A stretch of DNA of 29,818 bases from JAFGIT01 sp016929465 [NCBI: Candidatus Coatesbacteria bacterium] (GTDB taxonomy: Bacteria; B130-G9), in contig JAFGIT010000203.1 in NCBI GenBank assembly GCA_016929465.1, positions 1 through 29,818 of the forward strand, read 5' to 3'. Position 1 is the stretch's first letter. Each line of letters starts with the position of its first letter. Positions 1 to 8,334 of this stretch are shown one piece after another. Below the pieces are notes generated by a model, which had not been told where the DNA came from, made no database searches, and was given only the letters and a program-made list of their open reading frames with translations. A program made the position numbers and the translations under genes.

Positions 1-431
1 GAATGGTGCTCGACATCGCTCGCGCTTTCTTCCATGCCGACATCAATGGGGTCCTGCAGCCGCGCAGGCAGCGGCGTTTCTTCGCAATAGTCGATGGCTT
101 CATCGCAGGAGAAGGTAATGGACCCATGGCGCCGGGACCACGCCAGGAGGGGATTGTGATGGCGGGGCAGGATCCGGTTGCGTTGGATTGGACCGCTGCC
201 CAATTGATGGGTTTCGATCCACAGGCGATCAAGCTAATTGCAGGAGCAGCCGCACGGCACAGGCTTCCGATAGGGTCCTCAGAGAGGATCACACTCGAGA
301 CCAATTGCGTAGAATGGAAAGACGGGATAAGCCCGGAGCGCAGTTTGCGCTTTCTTCCGCCAAACTACTGGGATAGCATCGTAGCATGGAAAAAAGAGAA
401 TTCTGAGCCCAAACAGGACCAGGAGAATTGA
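1..431 (+). CDS. DUF362 domain protein, C-terminal part (5' end outside window)
   Basis: About 142 C-terminal residues are visible and the frame is open to the window edge, so the gene starts upstream. The first ATG (base 3) is probably internal, because the residues around it (MVLDIARAFFHAD) match the middle of DUF362 proteins. The segment FFAIVDGFIAGEGNGPMAPG followed by GIVMAGQDPVALDWTAAQLMGFDP is the characteristic C-terminal part of this family. DUF362 members are often associated with Fe-S ferredoxin domains, but no cysteine cluster lies in the visible part. The TGA stop overlaps the TTG start of the next gene (TTGA at 428-431), so the two are very probably co-transcribed and translationally coupled. 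The biochemical role is unknown; family assignment is confident, function is not. Confidence 0.85.
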   Translation, partial: MVLDIARAFFHADINGVLQPRRQRRFFAIVDGFIAGEGNGPMAPGPRQEGIVMAGQDPVALDWTAAQLMGFDPQAIKLIAGAAARHRLPIGSSERITLETNCVEWKDGISPERSLRFLPPNYWDSIVAWKKENSEPKQDQEN

Positions 432-1744
432 TCGAGTTCAAGATTAGAGACTTCCTGTATCCGAGGCGGCTCATCTACTGGCGGTGGTTGCTCTCTCGGA
501 GCCAATATTATTCGAGGGAGCGTCTGCAAACGCTTCAGTGGAGGCTCTTCTCGAAGATGCTCGATCACTGCTTCGAGAACGTACCGCACTACCGCGAATT
601 GTTCAGAAAACACGGGCTTGATCGCGCTGATTTCTCGGGACTGGATGACCTTTCGAAGATACCGATACTATCCAAGGACTATCTATTAGAGCACCACGAT
701 GAGTTCAAAGCCGACAACTTCACAGAATTTCACCCCAAGGCAATCCATACGAGCGGGACGACTGGCTCTCCGCTAACTGTCTATTGGGATAGCGATTCGA
801 ACGTCGTCGAATTTACCAGTATATGGAGACATTTTTCATGGCTCGGTTACAGATTGGGCGAGCCATTCTTGGACATCCGCAGCGTCATACTGGATGCCGC
901 GGAGGGATACAAATGGAACTACAAGTGCAGGGGGCTCGAATTCTCGTCCGACATAATCGATGAGTCGAACATACGAAGATACGCGGACCTCCTTCGCAAG
1001 TATCGCGTGAAGCTATGGCGGGGGCATCCGGCGGCGATCAGCGCCTTTTGCCACATTCTTGCCGAGGCGGGGATCGAAGATGTAAAGCCCAAGTACGTCT
1101 TCACCGCATCCGAAGCGGTCCTCGATCACCAGCGAAAATCGATCGAGGACTGGACCGGAGTCCCTGTCTGTGACAATTACGGCCTCAAGGAGCATAATGT
1201 CCTGATCACCCAGTGCCCACAGGGCGGCTATCATGTTGCCATGGAGTACGGCATCGTAGAGATCGTCAAGGACGATGGAACGCCGGCCGGCCCGGGCGAA
1301 GAAGGCCGTATCGTGGCAACCGGCCTTCACAACAAAGCATTTCCACTGCTCCGCTATGACACGATGGACTATGCGACGAGGTCCGATGCCTATTGCCCCT
1401 GTGGCAGGACGCTGCCTCTTGTGGAAAATCTGACCGGCAGAATCGACGACCGTGTCCTGACAGCGGATGGAAGGTGGGTCTCCGGCCTGCACTTTGCCTT
1501 CTTCCTTCCGAAGGGTATCAGGCGAGCGCAGCTCCTGCAGAAGGAGGAATTGGGGCTCGATGTCTATCTCGTTCCCAACCGCGAGTTTGCCGAAGATACG
1601 GCGAAGCTGCTTACGGCTGACCTCAAGAAGAAGCTCGGGGACGCGATGGAGATTCGCATTCACATGGTCGAAGAGGTCCCCTATCGCTCTTGCGGCAAGT
1701 TCAAATTCGTCATCAATCAGATGGACAAGAAGCCGCCCAAGTAG
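428..1744 (+). CDS. CapK/PaaK-type adenylate-forming enzyme (phenylacetate-CoA ligase family)
   Basis: This 438-residue protein belongs to the ANL superfamily, CapK/coenzyme F390 synthetase branch, which activates carboxylates as acyl-adenylates. Seen: the phosphate-binding loop TSGTTGSP (about residues 108-115), DNYGLKE in the position of the usual aromatic-G-x-x-E motif, LRYDTMD (ribose-binding Asp), a CPCGR cysteine pair followed by GRIDDRV as in PaaK, and a C-terminal GKFKF with the expected catalytic lysine. Length is normal. The start is TTG at 428: no ATG occurs before residue 44, and AGGAG lies at 421-425. The spacing of 2 nt is short, so coupling to the upstream stop probably matters. 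CapK homologues are frequent in capsule and exopolysaccharide loci, but the substrate cannot be read from sequence. Confidence 0.88.
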   Translation: MIEFKIRDFLYPRRLIYWRWLLSRSQYYSRERLQTLQWRLFSKMLDHCFENVPHYRELFRKHGLDRADFSGLDDLSKIPILSKDYLLEHHDEFKADNFTEFHPKAIHTSGTTGSPLTVYWDSDSNVVEFTSIWRHFSWLGYRLGEPFLDIRSVILDAAEGYKWNYKCRGLEFSSDIIDESNIRRYADLLRKYRVKLWRGHPAAISAFCHILAEAGIEDVKPKYVFTASEAVLDHQRKSIEDWTGVPVCDNYGLKEHNVLITQCPQGGYHVAMEYGIVEIVKDDGTPAGPGEEGRIVATGLHNKAFPLLRYDTMDYATRSDAYCPCGRTLPLVENLTGRIDDRVLTADGRWVSGLHFAFFLPKGIRRAQLLQKEELGLDVYLVPNREFAEDTAKLLTADLKKKLGDAMEIRIHMVEEVPYRSCGKFKFVINQMDKKPPK

Positions 1745-1801
1745 GCGCCTTCTAACGCGATAGAAGGCGCAATAACGCGCTCAACCTCTGTCGATTGAGC
1801 G
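1745..1801. terminator. Two adjacent hairpins between convergent genes
   Basis: A perfect 10-bp stem (GCGCCTTCTA at 1745-1754 with TAGAAGGCGC at 1761-1770, 6-nt loop) starts directly after the stop of the CapK-like gene. A second stem (CGCTCAA at 1778-1784 with TTGAGCG at 1795-1801, 10-nt loop) follows. They lie between convergent genes and could stop transcription from either side. Neither has a clear U-tract, so the terminator role is inferred from position and stem quality. Confidence 0.5.
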
Positions 1802-1826
1802 GAGCGCGTAAGTGAAGATGCCAGAA

Positions 1827-2093
1827 TCAGCTGGCAAAATAGCGATAATAGATGAAGAGAAGTATCCCGATAGCCGTCGCAAGCACGGCGTAGGCATAGA
1901 AGACTGACAGACTTCGATGAAAAAAGGTCAGAATGTACATGCCGATTATTAAACCGATCCCGACCGCGAAAATCGACGCGAAGACTCTTATCTCCCGCGG
2001 ACGTAATTTCAGCAGATAAACCAGGGCAAAGACACCGACGCATACAGCCAGGACCAGGATTATGAATTTGAAATCAAAGAACATCTCCATCAT
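1827..2093 (-). CDS. Small membrane protein with three predicted TM helices, function unknown
   Basis: The protein is about 88 residues (94 from the upstream TTG at 2111). I prefer the ATG at 2093 because GGAAG lies about 8 nt upstream. Three hydrophobic stretches are evident: FIILVLAVCVGVFALVYLL, the segment from FASIFAVGIGLIIGMYILTFF, and a C-terminal one around AYAVLATAIGILLFIYY. Basic residues (KLRPREIR) sit between helices 1 and 2. I do not recognise a family. It lies downstream of csrA on the same strand but is separated by 286 nt that contain a good sigma70-like promoter, so it may be transcribed alone. The two hairpins at 1745-1801 lie just past its 3' end. A chance ORF is unlikely given the clean helix pattern. 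Confidence 0.65.
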   Translation of the reverse strand: MMEMFFDFKFIILVLAVCVGVFALVYLLKLRPREIRVFASIFAVGIGLIIGMYILTFFHRSLSVFYAYAVLATAIGILLFIYYRYFAS

Positions 2094-2172
2094 CGCAGAC
2101 ACTTCCGCCAACCGTTCTTAATGCTTGCCAAAAAGAGCAAATAATTCTCTTGATTTGAATATCTCAACTGCA

Positions 2173-2200
2173 ATATTACACAGCGGTCAGGTCGCGTCAA
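2173..2200 (-). promoter_or_regulatory. Candidate sigma70 promoter for the small membrane protein
   Basis: On the minus strand TTGACG (2200-2195), a 16-bp spacer and TAATAT (2178-2173) match -35 and -10 boxes at 5/6 and 4/6. A start near 2165 would give a leader of about 70 nt before the ATG at 2093. Confidence 0.45.
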
Positions 2201-2343
2201 GGGTCTGCTTCAAGCGGGGCCAGCTAATGGCAGGTTTGCTCGAGCCTGGGATTCAGCAGGATGAGAATTCGACTGAGATCGTCCCAGTCTCGGATGTCAC
2301 GCAGTTTTGACACAACCCGAATCTCCCCGTTCGGGATCAAGCC

Positions 2344-2362
2344 CTGAGAAAAGAATTCTCAG
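2344..2362 (-). terminator. Weak hairpin just downstream of csrA
   Basis: CTGAGAA and TTCTCAG form a 7-bp stem with a 5-nt loop, 18 nt past the csrA stop. There is no U-tract after the stem, so this may end the csrA transcript or only stabilise its 3' end. Confidence 0.3.
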
Positions 2363-2379
2363 CGATATCTGAAGATAGC

Positions 2380-2613
2380 CTAGTCTTTTTTCTGAGTTCC
2401 GAGCTTGGGCAACTTGATGGGTTGCTTCAAGGAGAGCTTGGCAGCGATATTCTCCCGCAATATCGCCTCATAGACCTCCTTCCTGTGGACGCTCAATTCC
2501 CTGGGCGCGGAAATCCCGATTCTAACCTCGTTGGCATTTATATCGACGACCATGATCTCTATGTCGTCGCCTATGATAATGCTCTCATCGCGCTTCCTGG
2601 TTAATACCAGCAT
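2380..2613 (-). CDS. csrA: Carbon storage regulator CsrA (RsmA)
   Basis: CsrA is a small dimeric RNA-binding protein that binds GGA-containing hairpins, typically over ribosome binding sites, and represses or stabilises mRNAs. The 77-residue product begins [20 protein letters not shown]. It keeps Leu4 and the RNA-contacting SVHRKEVY segment with Arg44 at the canonical position. The frame is open 12 codons further upstream, but the family start is the ATG at 2613-2611. The C-terminal tail ([16 protein letters not shown]) is slightly longer and more basic than in gamma-proteobacterial CsrA, as is common in FliW-linked CsrA. The ATG overlaps the fliW stop by one base (TGATG), the usual coupled fliW-csrA arrangement. 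FliW binding to CsrA is known in other bacteria to antagonise it. Confidence 0.97.
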   Translation of the reverse strand: MLVLTRKRDESIIIGDDIEIMVVDINANEVRIGISAPRELSVHRKEVYEAILRENIAAKLSLKQPIKLPKLGTQKKD

Positions 2614-3071
2614 CAGCAGCCCGGATCTGCGTCGGGCAAGACCGGACATTTCACTGGTAGAGAGTTGTCCTCGAGAACCACTTGCCTTCCGAGACGTTCC
2701 TTTGAATTGATGATGATTGGTGCCCTGAGATTCATTCTCATTTTACTTGGGTCCTCTGGCACTACTACAATGGCAAAGACAACACCCTCGGAAGCACTCG
2801 TCAGGTTAAGCTTGCTAGCCGCAGAGGCCGGCAGCTCGACCACGTAGTCCGACCTAACGCAGACGGGATTAATCAGGAGGAATACCAGATTATCCTCATC
2901 AATGGATTGAAGCCAGACAAACGGGCTGTCCGCCTCGTGTGGCACCAGAATATACCTGGATGATTTCGGAAAGCCGAGTATGCCTTCCTCGAATCTGATG
3001 ATATCCTCGTCCCTATAGGTCACAGGCCCCGACGGGCTTGCTTCCTTGTCAATTCTGGTGTCCTTATCCAT
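2613..3071 (-). CDS. fliW: Flagellar assembly factor FliW (CsrA antagonist)
   Basis: FliW is a small beta-barrel protein that sequesters CsrA and, in flagellated bacteria, also binds flagellin. The 152-residue product has the family signatures: [41 protein letters not shown] and [26 protein letters not shown] choose the ATG at 3071 because GGAG stands 5 nt upstream; a TTG at 3098 would add nine residues without a better ribosome site. It is the first gene of a coupled pair with csrA and lies 82 nt downstream of the carbamoyltransferase gene. No flagellin, hook or other motility gene occurs in the window. The GGA of its own ribosome site (GTGGAGAC) and a GGGAG about 35 nt upstream could be CsrA targets; that is inference. 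Confidence 0.95.
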   Translation of the reverse strand: MDKDTRIDKEASPSGPVTYRDEDIIRFEEGILGFPKSSRYILVPHEADSPFVWLQSIDEDNLVFLLINPVCVRSDYVVELPASAASKLNLTSASEGVVFAIVVVPEDPSKMRMNLRAPIIINSKERLGRQVVLEDNSLPVKCPVLPDADPGC

Positions 3072-3153
3072 TTTGTCTCCACGATAGGTCAGGTTCAATA
3101 GATAGACGATCTCCCTGATGGCCTTATCGTGTCACACTCTCGCCATGTTTAGA

Positions 3154-4866
3154 TTAATCTTGCTCAAGTAGTCTATCCAGGGCTTCGCGGCTCTTCGCCA
3201 CAACGAAATCCCCGATGAAGAGAAAATCCATATCGGTATTTAAGAAGGACTTAACCGCGTCCTTGGGGTAGCAGACTATCGGGTCGCCTTTCTCATTGAA
3301 CGAAGTATTCAGCACCATCGGTATCCCGGTGAGCTCCTTGAACTTCGCGATCAGCTCGCGATAACGTCCGGGCAAATCCTTCGCGATCGTCTGCACCCTC
3401 GCGCTGCCATCCACGTGTCTGACGGAAGGCACCTTGTCTCCCATGCCGTCCTTGAATCTAAAGTTCAGCGTCATGAACGGACTCGGGAATGGATCCTCGA
3501 ACCAATCGGGAAGGTCCTCCTCCAGCACCGAGGGGGCGAGCGGCCTCCAGAGCGCTCTCGTCTTCACCACGTTCACGCGGTCCTTCATGTCGGGCGTGGC
3601 AGGACTTGCAAGGATGCTTCGCGTCCCGAGAGCCCGAGGGCCAAACTCCATCCTTCCCTGGAACCAGCCAATGATTTTGTTTCTGGCTAGCGCTCTCGCG
3701 GCAATCGAGACGACATCATCTCGCTTCTCATAGATCATTCCTTTGAGCGCGGGCTCGATCCCCTCATTGATGTACTCGTTGCCGTAGAAACAATGCCTCA
3801 TCTCTTCCTCGAAATCATAGCCGAGCTTCTCCAGGGCAAGGACCGCGGCACCGAGAGATGAACCCATATCCATCGCACCTGGCTGAATGAAGATATTCTC
3901 CACAAACGGGAGATCCAGGATTCTGCGATTCATGGGGCAGTTCAGTGCTACACCACCTGCCAGGCAGATGTTCTTGCACCCGGTCTCTTTGTGGACGGCC
4001 TTTGCCAGCTCGCATCCGGCTCGCTCCAGCAGTTCCTGAAGCGTTGCGGCGATATTTTTGTGAACCTGGTCTATAGGATCGTTACCGCGGCGCGCGTACT
4101 TCGCGAGCTTCCTCAAAGCGAGGAGATTTACTCGATAGTCGCCATCCTTTATCTCCAGGATGTCCTCGAATCTGGTGTCGTATTCTCCGTAAGCAGAAAG
4201 ACCCATCGTCTTCCCGACCTCAAAATTGAAGAATCCCAGAACGCCGCTTACAGTCCTGTAGATCTTTCCGAGCGACTGGAAAGACGGGTACTTCCTGATT
4301 GCGCGGAGTTTTGAGTCGTGACCATGCCATAGCGATGTTGGCGTGTCCTCGGACAGACCGTCCGCAACGATGATGCCCGCATCGTCAAAGCCCGAGACGT
4401 GGAACGCGCTCGCAGCGTGGCACAGGTGATGATTGAAGAAGAATACTCTCTTGAAACGAGTCCTCAGTTCCTTCAGGAAATTCCGACGCGAGAAGAGATA
4501 TGACGGTATTGCTGCATTCAACAGCTCCATCCCGACATCCTTCTCGGTAAATCGGTTGCGCATCGTCAATCCGAGAGGCGTCTTCAGGATGCTCTGCCAG
4601 ATAGTGTCATACAGCATCTTCAGCACTTGCAGGAAGTTGACATCGAACGAAATGCCTACAGCGTCAATGTCTGAATCCCTGAGGCCGTACGTCTCGAGAC
4701 ACCAGTCGATTGACATCTTAGGTGCGCCGCCCCCCAGCAGAAAGCCAGATATCTGCTTAATTCGAGTCAGACGTTCCTCCTCCATGAGCGCGATGACCTT
4801 ATTCTCATCGAGCAGGGCAACCGCCGTGTCATGGAGAATCTCATTTATACCAAGTACATATACCAT
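3154..4866 (-). CDS. NodU/CmcH/TobZ-family carbamoyltransferase
   Basis: Enzymes of this family use carbamoyl phosphate and ATP to place a carbamoyl group on a sugar or antibiotic hydroxyl, through a carbamoyl-adenylate made in a Kae1-like domain. The 570 residues fit the family length. Seen: N-terminal VLGINEILHDTAVALL and EEERLTR, the metal-site HHLCHAASAF (about residue 145), GKTMGLSAYGE, CLAGGVALNCPMN, GWFQGRMEFGPRALGTRSIL, and the C-terminal-domain RPLAPSVL and GIPMVLNTSFNEKGDPIVCYP. Start at ATG 4866 is preceded by GAGG about 5 nt upstream. It may head an operon with fliW-csrA. With the CapK-like enzyme and glycosyltransferases nearby, a cell-surface glycan is the likely acceptor, but an antibiotic or other metabolite is possible. 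Confidence 0.93.
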   Translation of the reverse strand: MVYVLGINEILHDTAVALLDENKVIALMEEERLTRIKQISGFLLGGGAPKMSIDWCLETYGLRDSDIDAVGISFDVNFLQVLKMLYDTIWQSILKTPLGLTMRNRFTEKDVGMELLNAAIPSYLFSRRNFLKELRTRFKRVFFFNHHLCHAASAFHVSGFDDAGIIVADGLSEDTPTSLWHGHDSKLRAIRKYPSFQSLGKIYRTVSGVLGFFNFEVGKTMGLSAYGEYDTRFEDILEIKDGDYRVNLLALRKLAKYARRGNDPIDQVHKNIAATLQELLERAGCELAKAVHKETGCKNICLAGGVALNCPMNRRILDLPFVENIFIQPGAMDMGSSLGAAVLALEKLGYDFEEEMRHCFYGNEYINEGIEPALKGMIYEKRDDVVSIAARALARNKIIGWFQGRMEFGPRALGTRSILASPATPDMKDRVNVVKTRALWRPLAPSVLEEDLPDWFEDPFPSPFMTLNFRFKDGMGDKVPSVRHVDGSARVQTIAKDLPGRYRELIAKFKELTGIPMVLNTSFNEKGDPIVCYPKDAVKSFLNTDMDFLFIGDFVVAKSREALDRLLEQD

Positions 4867-5251
4867 TCATTAACCTCTAAAATTGCCTCCGAAAAGAGCC
4901 GGTAATCTCAATAAAGTCGTGCTCGAGATCACGAGCAAATCGAAAAATGCCAGATGTACTGCAAGTGATCAACAATAAAGGTCGAATAATGCCCTCATCG
5001 CCCGGACTTGCCGAATGTCAACGAGTAATTCCGACTTTGTGCCTCGGGCTTAATATGACGATATTGTGGAAAATGCTGACGATAATCCGAAGGGGATTCG
5101 GGCATCTCAGAGTACCTGGACCAATGAAACGTGCCTTTCAAAGCACGGCCTATTACGTCGATGGCAAATAAGAACTCATTGACAAGAGCACGGAAGCTAC
5201 CTAACTTGGATTTGCACACTAAATTGATGGAAACTCTCCTTAGGAGAAGCG
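4867..5251. other. Divergent intergenic region
   Basis: About 385 bases separate two divergently transcribed genes. The ORFs here have no ribosome site or recognisable protein features, so I treat the stretch as non-coding. It carries an imperfect dyad (TCGTG at 4917-4921 paired with CACGA about 8 nt on) and a candidate promoter at 5179-5207. Confidence 0.6.
5179..5207 (+). promoter_or_regulatory. Possible sigma70 promoter for the DUF885 gene
   Basis: A perfect -35 TTGACA (5179-5184) is followed by a 17-bp spacer and TAACTT (5202-5207), a weak -10 matching 3/6. Position 45 nt before the start codon is suitable; the weak -10 keeps confidence low. Confidence 0.3.
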
Positions 5252-6871
5252 ATGGACACATTTAAGCGATTAAGCGAGCAAATTACAGGGTTCCTCCTTG
5301 ACTGTCATCCGGTGGGGGCCACGCAAATGGGCCTACACGACAGGGACGGCGAGCTTGATGACATGAGCCGTCAGGCCATCGAGGACAAGATTGGAAGGAT
5401 TCGTGGCTTTATAACGGAGCTCGAAAAGATCGACAAATCGCAGCTCTCACTCAATGAAAGAGTGGACCTCGATGTGGTGAAGGCTGATTTCGAGCTCACG
5501 ATTAGAATGCACGAGCAAATCGACAATCCCTCGATAAACCCTACCATTTATCCTGCGCTCGGCATCTATGGCGTCCATTCTCTCTTCTCGCGAATTTCGA
5601 GCCCCGATGAGAGTAGGATCGCGGCTGGAACAGAGCGGCTTCGGAAATTCAGGCTTCTCCTTAGACAGGGCAAGGAAAACCTGAAGAGACCACCCAGGAT
5701 CTTCACAGAGATAGCGCTGGATCAAATAAAGGGCAGCTGCGGCTTTCTGATGAATTCGATCCCGAAGATAGCAGAGAAGGCGTCAAAGGGCGGTGAAGAG
5801 CTTCTCGCTGCGAACGACGATGCAATAGAGGCTCTGACCGATTACAGGTCATTCCTCGAGGAGGAAATTCTGCCGAGGTCTGATGGCGAGTTCGCAATCG
5901 GGCGAGACCTATTCGAGCTTAAACTGAGGTTGGGCCACTTCCTCGATCTCGACCTCGACACTCTGCTCGAGATCGGAAAGGAAACGCTTGCCAGGACCAA
6001 GGACGCACTTGCGGCAGCTGCAGCCAATATCGACAGCACCAAGAGCTGGCAGGATGTCGTGGAGAATATCAAATCGGAGCACCCACCAGCCGATGAGTTG
6101 AAGGAGACCTATCAGCGCTATATGCAGCAGGCAAAGCAGTTCGTCATCGATAAGGGCCTGGTTGATATCCCTGATGGCGAGGAGCTGCGTGTCATCGATA
6201 CGCCGGAGCCGTGGCGGCCAATCATTCCCTACGCGGCCTACAACATGCCCGGTCCTTACGAGAAGGAGCAGGTGGGCCTGTTCTATGTGACCCCAGTAGG
6301 CCAAGATATTTCCGCTGAAGCACAGGAGATGATACTCAGGGACCATTCGATACCGAACATTAAGGTGGTCGCCCTCCACGAGGCCTACCCCGGGCATCAC
6401 CTCCAACTCGTTTGTGCGAATAAATGGCCGGATATGCTGAGACATTTCTTCCATAATACCGTCTTCGTCGAGGGCTGGGCGCTTTACTGCGAGGAGCTCA
6501 TGCGTGAGCAGGGCTTCCTCTCGGATACCAAGAGCCTTATCCTTCAGCTGAAAGCGCAGCTCTGGCGCGCATGCCGCGTGGTCATCGATGCATCTATACA
6601 CACGAAGCAGATGTCCTACGAAGACGGAGTCAAGTTCCTCATGGATGAAGCGCTCCTTGCAAAGCCGAATGCGATCGCCGAGGTCAGACGATACACGACA
6701 ACCCCCACACAGCCGTTGAGCTACCTTATCGGCAAAGCCGAAATACTGAAGCTCAAGAAGAGAGTTGAGAGTGAAATGGGGCCCAAATTCAACTTACGCG
6801 AATTCCACAATAGACTGATAAGTTTCGGCTCGCTGCCGACCAAGTTCATAGCCGAATTGATTCTTCAATGA
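5252..6871 (+). CDS. DUF885 family putative zinc metallopeptidase
   Basis: The 539-residue protein carries the DUF885 hallmark HEAYPGHH (about residues 376-383), an HExxH-like zinc site, followed about 25 residues later by FVEGWALYCEEL, whose first glutamate would be the third zinc ligand. Also typical are YYVTP-like FYVTPVG before the motif and RRYTTTPTQPLSYLIGK after it. AGGAG stands about 6 nt before the ATG. Many DUF885 proteins are secreted or lipoproteins of about 600 residues; this one starts MDTFKRLSEQITGFLLD with no signal peptide or lipobox, so it is probably cytoplasmic. It is followed after 67 nt by a glycosyltransferase gene on the same strand, probably co-transcribed. Substrate unknown. 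Confidence 0.9.
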   Translation: MDTFKRLSEQITGFLLDCHPVGATQMGLHDRDGELDDMSRQAIEDKIGRIRGFITELEKIDKSQLSLNERVDLDVVKADFELTIRMHEQIDNPSINPTIYPALGIYGVHSLFSRISSPDESRIAAGTERLRKFRLLLRQGKENLKRPPRIFTEIALDQIKGSCGFLMNSIPKIAEKASKGGEELLAANDDAIEALTDYRSFLEEEILPRSDGEFAIGRDLFELKLRLGHFLDLDLDTLLEIGKETLARTKDALAAAAANIDSTKSWQDVVENIKSEHPPADELKETYQRYMQQAKQFVIDKGLVDIPDGEELRVIDTPEPWRPIIPYAAYNMPGPYEKEQVGLFYVTPVGQDISAEAQEMILRDHSIPNIKVVALHEAYPGHHLQLVCANKWPDMLRHFFHNTVFVEGWALYCEELMREQGFLSDTKSLILQLKAQLWRACRVVIDASIHTKQMSYEDGVKFLMDEALLAKPNAIAEVRRYTTTPTQPLSYLIGKAEILKLKKRVESEMGPKFNLREFHNRLISFGSLPTKFIAELILQ

Positions 6872-6938
6872 TCAGGGCTTTCGTCTGCATCGATGGCCCC
6901 CATCCTGACCGGACGGCGGCCGTCACCGGAGGCTCAAA

Positions 6939-8315
6939 TTGACGAACTACATCAAGGACAGACGGATCGTCTGGCTCTTCGTTGCCGCCCTCGTCGTGCG
7001 ACTCTTCCTGGTCTTCATCCACACAGACGTAAAACTGGTCCACGAGATGAACGGATATAATTACGCCGCCCGATCGATGCTGGCAGGCAAGGGCTTTGTC
7101 TGCGTAGAGGACCGCGGCTACAGGGCATTTCTCCCGCCGGGGTACTCGTTCTTCCAGGCTGGCATATATTGGCTCTTCGGCCACAGCCTATTTGCGGCAC
7201 GGTTCATCCAGGCGATACTGGGCGCACTCACGGTCGTATTCACGTACATACTCGCGAGATACATGTTCGAAGACAAGGTAGCCATGCTCGGCGCGTGGAT
7301 ACTAGCATTCTACCCTCAGTCCGTGCAATTCGCCGATCTGATGCAGACCGAGACCGTCTTTTTGTTCTTCTTCATGCTCGCGATGATCTTCTTCTTTCAA
7401 TCGCTCGAGAGCGCCGATTGGAGGGCAATTCTTACCGCAGGCATTCTTCTGGGTATCTCCGCTCTCGTTCGAAGCATTATCATGTTCTACGTACCGCTCA
7501 TAATCGGTTTCCTCATCATCTTCAAGCGCGACCGCAGGATGATAAAAACCACCGTAATAGTCTTGCTCTTAATGGCTGCTGTCATCCTTCCCTGGACGAT
7601 CCGCAACTATGTCTTGCTCGATGCCTTTATCCCCATCAACACAAAGGCCGGATGGGATTTTTTCCAGCACAACCACTCGGATATGTATTACATAATGCGC
7701 AACCTGTCGGATGAGCCCGGCGAGGACGAGGCGGATAGGCTGGCTATGGACGAGAATGGGCATACGGACGAGGTCAAGCTGAGCCAGGTGTGCCAGAAAC
7801 TGGCCCTAAAGTGGATGTACGAACATCCACTCCTTTTTGTCTTCAAGGGCATCAGAATGCAGTGGAATTTGTATTCGATGGAAAGGACCTTCTTCGTGAA
7901 TCTGCGCCAGGGCTATTACGGAAATGTCCCCAAGTGGATGCTATTCATTGCCGGCCCATATATGGGATTGCCCTTCCTGCTCCTGCTGCCGCTCTCCGTG
8001 ATTGGCTTCGTCTATATGAGAAAGGACAATCTCTATTTGCAGATTATCCTGGTACTATTCGGCTACTTCAGCGCAATCGCATTCATGGCGTTCATGTTCT
8101 ACCGGCAGCGCTATCCACTCCTGCCGTTCTTGTGCTGTTTTGCGGCATACGCGATCCTGAAGAGGAAGGAGATCTTCGCCGACATCAAAAGCGCTCTTTC
8201 TGACCGATCAGCAAAGAAAAGGGCGATTATCGCATCCTCGCTGATCATATTCTTCGCGGTCGGCTGGCTCATCGATATAGGGATGAGCGTCGCGACCCTG
8301 CTCGATACTTTTTGA
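6939..8315 (+). CDS. Family-39-like membrane glycosyltransferase (ArnT/PMT superfamily)
   Basis: The 458-residue integral membrane protein has about ten hydrophobic helices. A first periplasmic loop follows helix 1, and PPGYSFFQAGIYWLFGHSLFAAR is typical of the PMT_2/GT39 fold. Such enzymes move a sugar from a polyprenyl-phosphate carrier to lipid, glycan or protein on the outer face of the inner membrane. The second-loop acidic position is present (LMQTETVF), and ILPWTIRNYVLLDAFIPINTKAG is the usual start of the large C-terminal loop. In the first loop the usual D-E pair reads H-E (LVHEMNGYNYAARSML), so one expected acidic residue is replaced. The start is TTG at 6939 with GGAGG 6 nt upstream. 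It converges on the next gene with only 19 nt between. Confidence 0.85.
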   Translation: MTNYIKDRRIVWLFVAALVVRLFLVFIHTDVKLVHEMNGYNYAARSMLAGKGFVCVEDRGYRAFLPPGYSFFQAGIYWLFGHSLFAARFIQAILGALTVVFTYILARYMFEDKVAMLGAWILAFYPQSVQFADLMQTETVFLFFFMLAMIFFFQSLESADWRAILTAGILLGISALVRSIIMFYVPLIIGFLIIFKRDRRMIKTTVIVLLLMAAVILPWTIRNYVLLDAFIPINTKAGWDFFQHNHSDMYYIMRNLSDEPGEDEADRLAMDENGHTDEVKLSQVCQKLALKWMYEHPLLFVFKGIRMQWNLYSMERTFFVNLRQGYYGNVPKWMLFIAGPYMGLPFLLLLPLSVIGFVYMRKDNLYLQIILVLFGYFSAIAFMAFMFYRQRYPLLPFLCCFAAYAILKRKEIFADIKSALSDRSAKKRAIIASSLIIFFAVGWLIDIGMSVATLLDTF

Positions 8316-8334
8316 GGCCCCCGCAACTTCCGCA

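Noticed and set aside
1013-1663. Long minus-strand frame (216 codons) inside the CapK-like gene
   Set aside because: It is the shadow of a confidently identified gene; similar long shadows lie opposite the DUF885 gene (5909-6601) and hyuA (27583-28125).
2125-2310. A 61-codon plus-strand ORF between csrA and the small membrane protein
   Set aside because: It overlaps the minus-strand promoter, has no convincing ribosome site and no recognisable features.
4947-5261. Short ORFs on both strands between the carbamoyltransferase and DUF885 genes
   Set aside because: They overlap each other and the promoter region, lack ribosome sites, and look like chance frames.
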